Assembly (NCBI GenBank): GCA_016708765.1
Contig: JADJFD010000002.1
Span: 806,001-870,000 of the forward strand
Source of the DNA: Chitinophagaceae bacterium
GTDB lineage: Bacteria; Bacteroidota; Bacteroidia; Chitinophagales; Chitinophagaceae
Direction of reading: 5' to 3'
DNA length: 64,000 nucleotides
The notes under the pieces were generated by a model. It was not told where the DNA came from and searched no databases. It saw only the letters and a list, made by a program, of their open reading frames with translations. Both the position numbers and the translations under genes were made by a program. Position 1 is the stretch's first letter. Each line of letters starts with the position of its first letter. Below are positions 8,126-16,644 of the stretch, piece by piece.

Positions 8126-8291
8126 ATACGTTTTATTGAGAAAAGCCAAGATACTAAGTAGTTGTGGGTTAGAGATGGCGAAAGAGGAGTTTATTTCAGT
8201 CAAAGTTTTCTACATTAATTGTTAATATCAAGCTGAAAAACAGGTGATTGATGAATAGAAAAATCAGTAGTTTCGCCACAAACCATTTGTG

Positions 8292-9407
8292 ATGAAATTT
8301 ATCGCCTCTTCCTCCAGTTTACTGAAACAATTACAGCATATTGCTGGTGTAATTAACGCCAACACCGTGCTGCCGATATTAGAAGACTTTTTGTTTGAAG
8401 TAGAAAAAAACAAACTAACTGTAGTTGCTACTGACTTGGAAACAGTAATGAGAGTACAGCTTGATATTGAAGCAAAGGATAGCGGTAAAGTTTGTATTCC
8501 TGCTAAAATACTGTTGGACTCTTTAAAAAATATTCCTGATCAGCCACTTACTTTTACTATTGATAAAAATTTCGGTATTGAAATTACCAGCGATAATGGT
8601 AAGTATAAAGTGATGGGAGAGAATCCAGATAATTTTCCAAAGGAGCCCACTGCAGATGATACAACTTCGTTCACTATGCCTGCTTCTGCCTTGGTAACTG
8701 CCATCAACAAAACATTGTTTGCCACCAGTACAGATGATCTTCGCCCGGCCATGACAGGTGTTTTCTTTGAGTTGGATAAAAAAGGTTTGCAAGCGGTAGC
8801 AACAGATGCACATCGTTTGGTTCGTTACAAAAGAACAGATGTAAAATGTCCTAAAACAGATTCGTTTATTGCACCAAGAAAACCATTAAGTCTTTTAAAA
8901 GCTGCTATTCCTTTTACGGACGAAGAAATTACCGTAAGCTATAACAGTAATCATCTTTTTGTAAAGCATGGCACCACACAAATGAGTTGCCGACTGATTG
9001 ATGCAAGATTTCCTGATTATAAAGTGGTAATACCAACTGATAATCCATACAAGCTGACCGTTAATAAAAATGATTTTCAATCTGCTTTGCGCCGTGTAAG
9101 TGTTTTCAGTAATAAAAGTACTAACCAAGTAGCATTTAGCATAAGCGGCAGCGAATTACAATTAGCCGCACAAGATGTTGATTTTTCTTTTGAAGGAAAC
9201 GAAAGAATGAAATGTCAATACAATGGTGAAGACCTGATGATTGCTTTCAATGCAAGATTTTTAATTGAAATGCTTAGTGCTGCTGAAAGCGATGAAATAA
9301 ACATGGAACTTTCTACACCTACAAAAGCTGGTATCATTAAACCAACAGATCTTGGTGAGAATGAAGAATTGTTGATGCTGGTAATGCCTCTAATGCTTAA
9401 CCAATAA
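8292..9407 (+). CDS. dnaN: DNA polymerase III subunit beta (sliding clamp)
   Basis: Ring-shaped processivity clamp of the replicative polymerase, acting at the fork in the cytosol. The ATG at 8292 (MKFIASSSSLLKQLQHIAGV) is chosen; a GTG one codon earlier would also be in frame. Typical motifs: NTVLPILEDFLFEV, VVATDLETVMRV, DLRPAMTGVFFEL, VATDAHRLVRYK and the C-terminal LLMLVMPLMLN that closes the protein-binding pocket. The length of 371 residues is standard and the three clamp domains are all present. It is monocistronic, preceded by TAGTTTCG (a near-match to the -7 element) and followed by a stem-loop terminator. It is not adjacent to dnaA, which is common in Bacteroidota. Confidence 0.97.
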   Translation: MKFIASSSSLLKQLQHIAGVINANTVLPILEDFLFEVEKNKLTVVATDLETVMRVQLDIEAKDSGKVCIPAKILLDSLKNIPDQPLTFTIDKNFGIEITSDNGKYKVMGENPDNFPKEPTADDTTSFTMPASALVTAINKTLFATSTDDLRPAMTGVFFELDKKGLQAVATDAHRLVRYKRTDVKCPKTDSFIAPRKPLSLLKAAIPFTDEEITVSYNSNHLFVKHGTTQMSCRLIDARFPDYKVVIPTDNPYKLTVNKNDFQSALRRVSVFSNKSTNQVAFSISGSELQLAAQDVDFSFEGNERMKCQYNGEDLMIAFNARFLIEMLSAAESDEINMELSTPTKAGIIKPTDLGENEELLMLVMPLMLNQ

Positions 9408-9425
9408 TTTTCATTGATACAATAT

Positions 9426-10127
9426 TTATAAAATCTCTCTTTCTTTAAGAGGGATTTTTTTGTTTTTGGTACGGTTGATGACCCAAAGTGCTACTACTAA
9501 ATTTCCCACCCAACCAAGCCATGCCACTACACGGTACACATCCATTGGTGGTAATGTCATGGTGTTGGTTATTGCATATTTCCAAGCTCTTAAAGTGATA
9601 GCAGACAACGTCATGGCATAGCTAAGTATCATGTATTTTCGGTGGGCTTTAAATTTTTTCTGTCTTGCCTTTATTAAAGCCAGTACGGTAAAAAAAATCC
9701 ATAAGACGGCTAACGCAATAAAACCAATTCTTGACAACAAGCCGCCGTTTGCATAAAAACCCATGAGTAAACCTGAAGGACCGGTAATGAGCAATACATC
9801 CACCACATAGATATAACCCAACGAACGGTGTAGTTTTGGTTTATTCCTCAATAGCCATTTCGAAAATTGTGTGAACCCGGCAAACAATACCCACATACTT
9901 GCATACACATGAATAAAAAAGGCGATTCGCCATTGATCAATAGAAATATATTCTTGTTTGATGCGTAAAAAGCCAACATCCGTGTTGTAAGGAATATAGG
10001 CCATAGTGATGTCGGCCATCAACCAGCAAAAAAAAGCCAGCAAAAGCAACAAAGCGGCATTCCAAATATTTGTTCTGGTTAAAATTTGTGCTAATTTTAA
10101 AAGACCATTAATAAAATCCTTCCACAC
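9426..10127 (-). CDS. DUF2306 family integral membrane protein
   Basis: A 233-residue protein with about six hydrophobic segments and a conserved core YASMWVLFAGFTQF...LHRSLGYIYV, characteristic of DUF2306 (cytochrome b561-like topology, unknown function). The His in LHRSLGY and in AHRKYMI are candidate ligands. The start appears to be GTG at 10127; no ATG lies nearby in frame. A TAAATTTG -7 element (10127-10134, minus strand) abuts that codon, so the mRNA may be leaderless or the start may lie elsewhere. It is divergent from the lipoprotein gene at 10146 and convergent with dnaN. Confidence 0.75.
   Translation of the reverse strand: MWKDFINGLLKLAQILTRTNIWNAALLLLLAFFCWLMADITMAYIPYNTDVGFLRIKQEYISIDQWRIAFFIHVYASMWVLFAGFTQFSKWLLRNKPKLHRSLGYIYVVDVLLITGPSGLLMGFYANGGLLSRIGFIALAVLWIFFTVLALIKARQKKFKAHRKYMILSYAMTLSAITLRAWKYAITNTMTLPPMDVYRVVAWLGWVGNLVVALWVINRTKNKKIPLKEREIL
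9431..9461 (+). terminator. Terminator of dnaN
   Basis: AAATCTCTC (9431-9439) pairs with GAGGGATTT (9449-9457), with one G-T pair, followed by a T run. It lies inside the last codons of the convergent DUF2306 gene, 24 bp past dnaN. Confidence 0.7.
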
Positions 10128-10145
10128 AAATTTAAAGCTTTCGTT

Positions 10146-10925
10146 ATGAGAAAAATTTTGCTGCTTTTACTCGCTGGTTCATTTATGCTCAGCTGTAATA
10201 ATGATAAAAAAGAGGAAACAAAAAGTTCAACCGATGATTATCAGTCGGAGAAAACAGAAAAAGTTGTTACAGATAATCAACCGACGAATACTAACATCGA
10301 CCCTGTAGTTAATTTGGTAGAAAAAATATTAGGCTCTTTTGTTGGTCCTTTTGGCAATAATAAAATAACCATGTTAATAACAAAGGCCGAAGGCGATTCT
10401 ATTGCTGGCCGCACTATTGTTGGTGGTAATAACAGGCCTTTTACCGGCACATTTTCCAAGGTTGGCTCTGCTTATGTTATTAATGCAACAGAACCGGGAG
10501 ACGATAAAGATGATGGGGCTTTTAGTTTTACTATTGATGAAGCGAATACAGATGTTGTAACTGGCTCCTGGAAACCTAATAACAAAGCTAAGCCTGCAAA
10601 AGAATATTCGTTGAAGAGAAGAGCTTTTGAGTACAACCCTAATGTTGGCAATTATCCACAATCATCGCAGCGATTACTAAAAGCAAAAGATGTGGAGAAC
10701 GAAATGAAAGAAGACCTGGAGTTTATGCGGAACGAAATATTTGCCCGTCACGGTTTCTGCTTTGAAAGAAAGCATCTGCGCCAGCAATTTGAAAACGAAG
10801 ACTGGTATGTGCCCAACACTGTTGATATAAAAGGTTTTCTTACTGATATAGAAAAAAAGAATATTGCCCTGATAAAACGGTATGAAAAATATGCTGATGA
10901 ATATGGCGATGAGTATGGGCGATAA
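10146..10925 (+). CDS. YARHG-domain lipoprotein
   Basis: Signal peptide MRKILLLLLAGSFMLSC ends in a lipobox (MLSC), so the protein is probably anchored in a periplasm-facing membrane leaflet. A 40-residue charged linker follows, then a beta-rich region (ITMLITKAEGDSIAGRTIVG). The C-terminal part is a YARHG domain: DLEFMRNEIFARHGFCFERK, then FENEDWYVPN, the defining pattern of the family. YARHG proteins are extracellular and poorly characterised. It is followed by a strong terminator, so it is probably expressed alone. Confidence 0.85.
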   Translation: MRKILLLLLAGSFMLSCNNDKKEETKSSTDDYQSEKTEKVVTDNQPTNTNIDPVVNLVEKILGSFVGPFGNNKITMLITKAEGDSIAGRTIVGGNNRPFTGTFSKVGSAYVINATEPGDDKDDGAFSFTIDEANTDVVTGSWKPNNKAKPAKEYSLKRRAFEYNPNVGNYPQSSQRLLKAKDVENEMKEDLEFMRNEIFARHGFCFERKHLRQQFENEDWYVPNTVDIKGFLTDIEKKNIALIKRYEKYADEYGDEYGR

Positions 10926-10935
10926 ATAGCTTTTT

Positions 10936-10966
10936 AAAACTCCCGAAAATTCGGGAGTTTTGTTTT
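10936..10966 (+). terminator. Rho-independent terminator
   Basis: AAAACTCCCGAA and TTCGGGAGTTTT form a perfect 12-bp stem (10936-10961) with a two-base loop and T-rich tail, 10 bp past the YARHG gene. Confidence 0.9.
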
Positions 10967-10981
10967 ATATATCTTTTAATT

Positions 10982-11410
10982 ATGAGTTTTGTTATTCTTA
11001 ATGCCTACAGCAATTATGTAGATGCACATATAGCCAGAGGAGTTTTAGAAGAAGAGGGTATTAACTGCTGGTTAAAAGATGAACACACTGTTACTATTGA
11101 CCCCATACTTACCAATGCTGTTGGCGGTATTAAAATTATGGTATATAAAGATCAGGCAGAAAGGGCATGGAGTATTTTAGCCGCATTAAAAAAAGAACAA
11201 CAAGAAAAAACTTCTTGTCCAAAGTGTAATTCACATAATATTGAACTGGTAAGTACACCCCGAAAAGCAATGAACTGGATAAGTGCCATAACTACATTTT
11301 TTCTTGGCGATTATGCAATTACAACTGATAAAGTGAATCATTGCTTTGATTGCAAGCATGAATTTCAGAAGTCGATACTCCATAAAGAAATGTCATTTTT
11401 TTCTTCGTAA
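10982..11410 (+). CDS. DUF2007 domain protein with C-terminal zinc ribbon
   Basis: A 142-residue cytosolic protein. The N-terminal 70 residues (YSNYVDAHIARGVLEEEGIN ... GGIKIMVYKDQAERA) match the DUF2007 'putative signal transducing protein' fold. The second half has two Cys pairs, CPKCNSHNIEL and CFDCKHEF, which would form a zinc ribbon. No partner or pathway is known. It is followed after about 20 bp by the desaturase-like gene. Confidence 0.8.
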   Translation: MSFVILNAYSNYVDAHIARGVLEEEGINCWLKDEHTVTIDPILTNAVGGIKIMVYKDQAERAWSILAALKKEQQEKTSCPKCNSHNIELVSTPRKAMNWISAITTFFLGDYAITTDKVNHCFDCKHEFQKSILHKEMSFFSS

Positions 11411-11431
11411 CTTTTGCTCAAATTGATTGCT

Positions 11432-12253
11432 ATGTGGCAAAGCATTGTTGAGCATTTTCAAACACTGGAGCAGCGGCCTTTAGAAAGAATGATTATTCTT
11501 GTTGGCGGTCTTTTGCTTTTTTGGATCATTGAAGGGGCTATCCCATTGCTTTCTCTTAATTATAAAAGAATAAGATTCGCCATGCAGCTGTTAATTTCGG
11601 CTTTACTGTTATTCATCTTATCATACACACATTTCTAGCTATACTTATTGTACTTATTGCGGATTGGTGTCAGCTACATTCGTTTGGTTTGGTACATTGG
11701 TTCAACGCAAGTGTTGGCCTTACAATTTTAATCGCCATATTAGCAATAGACTTTAGCAGTTGGCTGGTGCATTTGGTAATGCATAAAGCAAGGCCGCTAT
11801 GGCGTTTCCATTTAATACATCATACGGATAATAGTGTGGATGTAACAACAGGCCTTCGCCATCATCCCGGCGATAGTATTTTGCGGGGCATCTTTTTTAT
11901 GCTATTTATCTTTCTCTCCGGCACACCCATGTATGGTGTAATGATTTATCAAACACTGCTAGTACTTGCTACTGCTTTTACATGCAAATATTAGTTTGCC
12001 AAAAGGATTGGATAAGGCGATAAGTTATATTCTTGTTTCTCCCAATATGCACAAGGTCCATCACCATTGGAAACAACCTTTTACAGATAGTAACTATGGA
12101 GCTGTTTTATCTATCTGGGATAGACTGTTTGGTACATTTATGAAACTGGATATAAAAGATATCCGCTATGGAATTGATAAACATTATTCCAACGACAAAG
12201 ACGAAGATTTTATGGCGTTGATGAAAAAGCCATTTCAGAAATTAGATATATAA
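11432..12253 (+). pseudogene. Sterol desaturase/fatty acid hydroxylase family gene, two frameshifts
   Basis: Three overlapping reading frames together encode one membrane di-iron hydroxylase of about 270 residues. Frame 1 (ATG 11432 to 11638) supplies the first membrane helices. Frame 2 (about 11640-11994) supplies HLVMHK, FHLIHHTDN and RHHPGD. Frame 3 (about 11966-12253) supplies SPNMHKVHHHW. These are the His boxes (HxxxH, HxxHH, HxxHH) of the family, which hydroxylates or desaturates lipids using O2. The breaks are near 11590-11630 and 11975. All conserved residues survive, so sequencing error is more likely than decay, though I cannot exclude a real pseudogene. Confidence 0.85.
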
Positions 12254-12277
12254 TTTTTTAACCACCAACCTCTTCAG

Positions 12278-13051
12278 ATGAAAAAATTAATCTTGTTACC
12301 GTTGCTGTTTGTATCGTGTATTTTATTTGCACAACAGTATGGCACTATGTACGTAGCTGCCAAAACAGGACTAAGCATCCGAGAAAAACAAGATGCTGCT
12401 TCTAAGGTGCTGGATAAAATTCCTTACGGAACAAAAATCACTCTTCTTGAAACCAATGAAGAAAGAAAAAGTATTGTTACCGAAGGAATAACAGGTTACT
12501 GGCAAAAAGTAAAATACAATAACAAGACCGGCTATATCCTTGATTCTTATTTATTTCCTTGGCCAGCTCCCAAGTTGGCAACAGTAAAAGAAATGAAGAA
12601 TTACCTTACGCAAAATACGGTTCCCTTTGGAGCTAAGTTGATCGTAAAGTCCGGCTCTATGAACAATATTGAAGAGATGGGTTGGGAAGTGCAGAAACAA
12701 TTGTACAAAAACGGGGCAGAATGGCATAAACACCTAGGTTATGAATCTGGCTCCGACACATATTTTCTTCCCGGCTTTACAATGGAACAAGGCTTTCTAT
12801 TGCTTCGCCTTATTCCTGAGTTCAAAGAAGTATTTGGCGAAAAAGATACGTACCCAACAGAAAGCAAAACATATAAAAAAGGAGAAACCGAATATATTTT
12901 AACCGTAGATAAAGAAACCTATGGGGAAGGTGAATTTAAATTTACATGGGTCAAAAGAATAAGCCTTGAGTTTTCTCCTGATATCAGCTATATTTTTGAA
13001 ATGTTTATGCTCGGAAATGAATTGGTGATTGTTTTCGGCGGAGGAGTGTAG
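12278..13051 (+). CDS. Secreted SH3b-domain protein
   Basis: Signal peptide MKKLILLPLLFVSCILFAQQ, then a bacterial SH3 domain at about residues 22-90: YVAAKTGLSIREKQDAASKV, IPYGTKITLLE, and GYWQKVKYNNKTGYILDSYL. Such SH3b modules usually bind peptidoglycan or peptides in the periplasm. The remaining 160 residues (EMGWEVQKQLYKNGAEWHKH, FLLLRLIPEFKEVFGE) are of a type I do not recognise. It lies 9 bp before kdsB and could be co-transcribed, but no functional link is evident. Confidence 0.8.
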   Translation: MKKLILLPLLFVSCILFAQQYGTMYVAAKTGLSIREKQDAASKVLDKIPYGTKITLLETNEERKSIVTEGITGYWQKVKYNNKTGYILDSYLFPWPAPKLATVKEMKNYLTQNTVPFGAKLIVKSGSMNNIEEMGWEVQKQLYKNGAEWHKHLGYESGSDTYFLPGFTMEQGFLLLRLIPEFKEVFGEKDTYPTESKTYKKGETEYILTVDKETYGEGEFKFTWVKRISLEFSPDISYIFEMFMLGNELVIVFGGGV

Positions 13052-13060
13052 TTTTACAGC

Positions 13061-13780
13061 ATGAAGATAATAGCAATGATTCCGGCAAGATATGCCGCTA
13101 CAAGATTTCCAGGTAAGCTAATGCAGATATTGGGTGATAAACCTGTGATACGTCATACCTATGATGCTACGGTCGCAACGGGTTTGTTTGATGAAGTAGT
13201 GGTAGTTACCGATAGCGAAATTATCTACACAGAAATTGTAAATGCAGGTGGCAATGCTGTAATGAGCAAGTATGAACATGAAAGTGGCAGCGACCGGATT
13301 GCAGAAGCGGCAAATGAAATGGAAGTCGATATTATTGTGAATGTGCAGGGCGATGAACCTTTTGTAAAAAAAGAACCGCTGGAAAAATTGTTGCAACAGT
13401 TTAATGATGCATCTGTACAAGTAGCTTCGCTGATGCAGGAATTAAAATCTCAAAAAGAAATTGAAGATTCTAATTATGTAAAAGTTGCCGTTGATAAAAA
13501 CATGAATTCACTTTTCTTCAGCAGAAGTGTTATTCCTTATCATAGAGATGCAACTATTTCTCCTGTTTATTACGAACATATTGGTGTGTATGCTTTTCGA
13601 AAAGAAGCTTTATTGAATTTTACCAGTTGGCCGATTTCGCCACTGGAAGCTTCAGAAAAAATTGAATGTCTTCGTTATCTAGAAAATGGAATTCCGCTCC
13701 GGATGGTAGTAGTGGATTATATGGGTGTAGAGATTGATACACCGGAGGATTTGGAGAAGGCGGCGAAGTTGTTGAAATAG
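13061..13780 (+). CDS. kdsB: 3-deoxy-manno-octulosonate cytidylyltransferase
   Basis: Activates Kdo (or 8-amino-Kdo) to the CMP-sugar for LPS inner-core synthesis in the cytosol. Hallmarks: MIPARYAATRFPGKLM (nucleotide binding), VVVVTDSEIIYTEI, KYEHESGSDRIAEAA, VDIIVNVQGDEPF (catalytic Asp), YYEHIGVYAFRKEAL and EKIECLRYLENGI. 239 residues, standard length. The kdnB-like gene lies 527 bp downstream with only a GxxExxY unit between them. In Shewanella, KdsB works on 8-amino-Kdo made by KdnA/KdnB, so the same may hold here (inference); a kdnA aminotransferase is not in the window. Confidence 0.95.
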   Translation: MKIIAMIPARYAATRFPGKLMQILGDKPVIRHTYDATVATGLFDEVVVVTDSEIIYTEIVNAGGNAVMSKYEHESGSDRIAEAANEMEVDIIVNVQGDEPFVKKEPLEKLLQQFNDASVQVASLMQELKSQKEIEDSNYVKVAVDKNMNSLFFSRSVIPYHRDATISPVYYEHIGVYAFRKEALLNFTSWPISPLEASEKIECLRYLENGIPLRMVVVDYMGVEIDTPEDLEKAAKLLK

Positions 13781-13817
13781 TTTAACCACAGAATACACAG
13801 ATTAAATACAGCACAGA
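13781..13817 (+). repeat. Left direct repeat of GxxExxY unit 2
   Basis: TTTAACCACAGAATACACAG and ATTAAATACAGCACAGA (13781-13817) start right after the kdsB stop and run into the TTG start codon of the next gene. Nearly the same sequence returns at 14208-14237 behind that gene. Confidence 0.65.
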
Positions 13818-14201
13818 TTGAACAGTTTAGAAACAATAAATGAATTAACAGGAAAAATTATAGGGGCTTCTTTTAAAGTCCATTCTGCTCTTGGCCCAGG
13901 ATTGCTTGAAAGTTCTTATAAAGAATGTTTATTTTATGAATTATCTAAAGAAGGATTATTTGTTGAAAAAGAAAAGGCCCTTCCACTTGTTTACGAGGAA
14001 ATAAAATTAGACATTGGTTATCGGCTAGACCTTTTTGTTGAAAACAAAGTAGTGGTAGAAATTAAGTCCATTGAAGCTTTTACAGATGTGCACACAGCTC
14101 AGGTGTTAACTTATTTGAAATTAACCAGATGTAAAGTAGGTTTGCTGATAAATTTTAATGTAGCAGACCTTAAAAAGGGAATAAAGCGATTAATATTATA
14201 A
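13818..14201 (+). CDS. GxxExxY family protein, copy 2
   Basis: Complete family member of 127 residues from a TTG start (MNSLETINELTGKIIGASF). It has the full signature KVHSALGPGLLESSY (GxxExxY = GLLESSY), then KLDIGYRLDLFVENKVVVEI (PD-(D/E)XK-like acidic and E-x-K residues), and QVLTYLKLTRCKVGLLINFN. No ATG is available in the expected place, and the TTG lies at the edge of the flanking direct repeat. The gene plus repeats separates kdsB from kdnB, which suggests insertion into an LPS operon. The family's function is unknown; copies 1 and 3 are diverged from it. Confidence 0.85.
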   Translation: MNSLETINELTGKIIGASFKVHSALGPGLLESSYKECLFYELSKEGLFVEKEKALPLVYEEIKLDIGYRLDLFVENKVVVEIKSIEAFTDVHTAQVLTYLKLTRCKVGLLINFNVADLKKGIKRLIL

Positions 14202-14207
14202 AAATGA

Positions 14208-14297
14208 TAACCACAGAATACACATTAAATACAGCACCAATTACACAGAAAATAAACCGTGTAATCTGCGAAAATAATCTGTGACCTTCTGTGGTAA
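14208..14297 (+). repeat. Right repeat of GxxExxY unit 2, with hairpin
   Basis: TAACCACAGAATACACATTA and AATACAGCAC (14208-14237) copy the left flank. The element ends in TTCTGTGGT (14287-14295), the complement of its own ACCACAGAA, and contains an inner ATTACAC/GTGTAAT pair. It therefore folds into a long imperfect hairpin just before kdnB. Confidence 0.6.
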
Positions 14298-14307
14298 AAA
14301 ACAACTT

Positions 14308-15381
14308 ATGAATTTCAGAAATTTCAAAATGGTTGGCTATGTAGTGTATGGCCGTGGTTCGTTTAATCAGTTAGATGAAATTATTGCGCCGCATAGAATA
14401 GACGGCTCGCCAATGATTTTTTTAGTAGATCATTTCTTTGAAGGAAAGCCATTGGTTAATAGAATTCCCGTAAGAGGAAATGATAAAGTAATTTTTGTAG
14501 ATGTTACCTACGAACCCAAAACAACCTATGTTGATTCGCTGGCTCAGCAACTAAAAGATGAGTTTGGAAAAGTGAGCGGTGTTATTGGTATTGGCGGCGG
14601 CTCTGCTATGGATCTTGCCAAAGCGGTTTCGCTAATGATGAACAACACTGGTTCTTCTGCCGATTACCAGGGTTGGGATTTGGTGAAAAAACCGGGGGTA
14701 TATAAAGTTGGTATTCCTACATTAAGTGGAACAGGTGCGGAGGTTTCTAGAACAACGGTGTTAACCGGGCCAACAAAAAAACTGGGTATGAATTCTGATT
14801 TCACTCCGTTTGATCAGATAGTACTTGATCCGGAGTTGACAGCCGATGCGCCAACCAACCAACGTTTTTACACTGGCATGGATTGTTATATCCATTGCAT
14901 TGAAAGCCTGGAAGGAACTTACCTGAATGAGTTTAGTAAAAGCTATGGCGATAAAGCATTACAACTTTGCCGGGATGTGTTTGTAAACCGTGATGGTTGG
15001 GATGCTGATTGCGATGATAAATTAATGATGGCCTCTTATGCCGGAGGAATGAGCATTGCTTATTCTCAAGTGGGAGTTGCACATGCTGTAAGTTATGGTC
15101 TTAGTTATTTATTAGGTACAAAGCATGGTATTGGCAATTGTATTGTGATGAATCATTTGGAAGAATATTATCCTGCCGGAGTAAAAGAATTCAAATACAT
15201 GGTAGAGAAAAATAAGATTGATATACCATCTGGCATCTGCAAAGGATTAAGCGATGATGATTTTAATAAAATGATTGATGTATCTATTGGTATGAAACCA
15301 CTCTGGGAAAATGCTTTGGGAAGAGACTGGGAAAAAATTATGACAAGGGAAAAGTTGAGGGCTTTGTATGAGAAGTTGTAA
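14308..15381 (+). CDS. kdnB: Iron-containing alcohol dehydrogenase family, probable Kdo 8-oxidase KdnB
   Basis: Group III metal-dependent dehydrogenase fold. The start at 14308 (MNFRNFKMVGYVVYGRGSFN) is preferred over an upstream GTG. Motifs: GVIGIGGGSAMDLAKAVSLM (nucleotide loop), GIPTLSGTGAEVSRTTVL, and the metal-ligand region GMDCYIHCIES ... GVAHAVSYGL ... TKHGIGNCIV. At 357 residues it resembles Shewanella KdnB, which oxidises C8 of Kdo before transamination by KdnA to 8-amino-Kdo, an LPS modification. Position next to kdsB supports this. A different sugar dehydrogenase activity remains possible. Confidence 0.8.
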   Translation: MNFRNFKMVGYVVYGRGSFNQLDEIIAPHRIDGSPMIFLVDHFFEGKPLVNRIPVRGNDKVIFVDVTYEPKTTYVDSLAQQLKDEFGKVSGVIGIGGGSAMDLAKAVSLMMNNTGSSADYQGWDLVKKPGVYKVGIPTLSGTGAEVSRTTVLTGPTKKLGMNSDFTPFDQIVLDPELTADAPTNQRFYTGMDCYIHCIESLEGTYLNEFSKSYGDKALQLCRDVFVNRDGWDADCDDKLMMASYAGGMSIAYSQVGVAHAVSYGLSYLLGTKHGIGNCIVMNHLEEYYPAGVKEFKYMVEKNKIDIPSGICKGLSDDDFNKMIDVSIGMKPLWENALGRDWEKIMTREKLRALYEKL

Positions 15382-15609
15382 TTAAAACGGCAGCAGGTTT
15401 AGTTCTTCGTGAATTATAATTTGCTTTTTCTGTAACCCTCTTTTTAATTGTTTGTAGCTGATTCTTTTGCAAGAACCGGGCATCCGGTAATATAGTTCGC
15501 CTCTATAAACCTCCCGTAGCATTTTTATTTTTTGTGGAAACTGGTAAACATTTTGCCAATCAGCAAAAGCAATTTCGTATTGTGGGTTCCAATATTTGAG
15601 AATAATCAT
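15382..15609 (-). CDS. Hypothetical small protein
   Basis: A 75-residue basic protein read from the ATG at 15609 (MIILKYWNPQYEIAFADWQN); a longer start at 15681 is possible but looks less natural. No signal peptide or membrane helix is visible. It has many aromatic residues (YW, WQNVYQF, LYYRMPG) and a C-terminal KQLKRGLQKKQIIIH. I do not recognise it. Its stop directly abuts the stop of kdnB on the other strand. It marks the left edge of an accessory stretch. Confidence 0.5.
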   Translation of the reverse strand: MIILKYWNPQYEIAFADWQNVYQFPQKIKMLREVYRGELYYRMPGSCKRISYKQLKRGLQKKQIIIHEELNLLPF

Positions 15610-15729
15610 TTGCACAGTTTTGTATTGAAAATTAATACATTTCTGTGCAAAGAGTTGCGTATATTTATGAGTTATCGGCAATGCTAAACAGACAGGCGGA
15701 GTCTATTCAAAATTCTTACAAGGTGACAC

Positions 15730-16395
15730 ATGACTGAATCTTACGAACATATTAGAAATAGATATTGCCATGAGGTTATGAAAGCACTATACCAAAACTC
15801 TGATGGAGTAGCAAGGACATCTACATACGGAGAAATGATGGATGGAAAGCCGGGACAATTGTTTTCAAACAGGTTCTTCTTCAACTTAGATTTATCGGGA
15901 CTTCACAAAAAACTAAATATCACGGACGTTTTACTTCAAGAAGTATGCGAATATCTTGAATTAAATAATCACATTGAGGCTGCGACAAAGACAGACAAAG
16001 GGATATTTGAGAAGATTAGATTTACTGCTGCTGGTGTGACAGCATACAAAACAAACCATTATTTAAAAGAGAATAAAAGGATTACTGATGACAAGTGGAT
16101 AAGACGTTCAACGCTAATTAATAATTGGACGACACCTTTTATAGCTTTGGCGGCATTAATTGTAGCAATTATTTCTCTTGCTAATGAATGCAACGGGAAA
16201 TCAGATTGTAAATCGCCAGACCTAACCCAAACAGGCCAAGTGGGTAAAGAACAGTCAACATCCGAAGGGCAAAACGAGAAGAAGGTTAGTCATCTTCCTC
16301 AGACAACCAACAGTAACGATACCATTCCACAACGACAGAAAACAGATTCTTTAACAGACAAAACAGAAGTAACATATGGCAACATTAAGATTTGA
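15730..16395 (+). CDS. Hypothetical membrane-anchored protein
   Basis: A 221-residue protein. Residues 1-115 are soluble and helix-rich with a winged-helix feel (ITDVLLQEVCEYLELNNHIE ... IFEKIRFTAAGVTAYK). One membrane helix follows at about 135-155 (TTPFIALAALIVAIISLANE). After it comes a low-complexity S/T/Q/K tail of about 65 residues, presumably outside the membrane. No family is recognised. The next gene overlaps its end by 20 bases, so the two are likely translated together. It lies in the accessory stretch 15.4-21.5 kb. Confidence 0.6.
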   Translation: MTESYEHIRNRYCHEVMKALYQNSDGVARTSTYGEMMDGKPGQLFSNRFFFNLDLSGLHKKLNITDVLLQEVCEYLELNNHIEAATKTDKGIFEKIRFTAAGVTAYKTNHYLKENKRITDDKWIRRSTLINNWTTPFIALAALIVAIISLANECNGKSDCKSPDLTQTGQVGKEQSTSEGQNEKKVSHLPQTTNSNDTIPQRQKTDSLTDKTEVTYGNIKI

Positions 16396-16615
16396 TTACT
16401 CAAACATCAAGGCTATCTTACCAATGGAACATGAAGAAAGAGATAAAAAATATTTTGAAGATGAAATGAATTCAAAGTTGGAAACATTCATTGATAGAAT
16501 AAACGCAGAAGGTGGATATATAAAGGTTCTGACATCTAACAATGAACGACTTTTTCATAAATGGCACATTGAGGGAATTTCTAATCAACTTCGACGGGCA
16601 ATAGGGTTGGATTAA
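16376..16615 (+). CDS. Hypothetical small cytosolic protein
   Basis: A 79-residue protein (MATLRFDYSNIKAILPMEHE) with predicted mixed alpha/beta content and an IDRINAEGGYIKVLTSNNER centre. It overlaps the previous gene by 20 bases in another frame, and its ATG lies in that gene's tail. No family recognised. Translational coupling suggests a joint role with the membrane-anchored protein upstream. Confidence 0.5.
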   Translation: MATLRFDYSNIKAILPMEHEERDKKYFEDEMNSKLETFIDRINAEGGYIKVLTSNNERLFHKWHIEGISNQLRRAIGLD

Positions 16616-16644
16616 CACTCATAATAGTCAGAAATACACATTTT

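Noticed and set aside
12551..13420. Minus-strand frames opposite the SH3 and kdsB genes
   Set aside because: They lie fully within confirmed genes and have biased Cys/Phe/His-rich composition typical of antisense frames.
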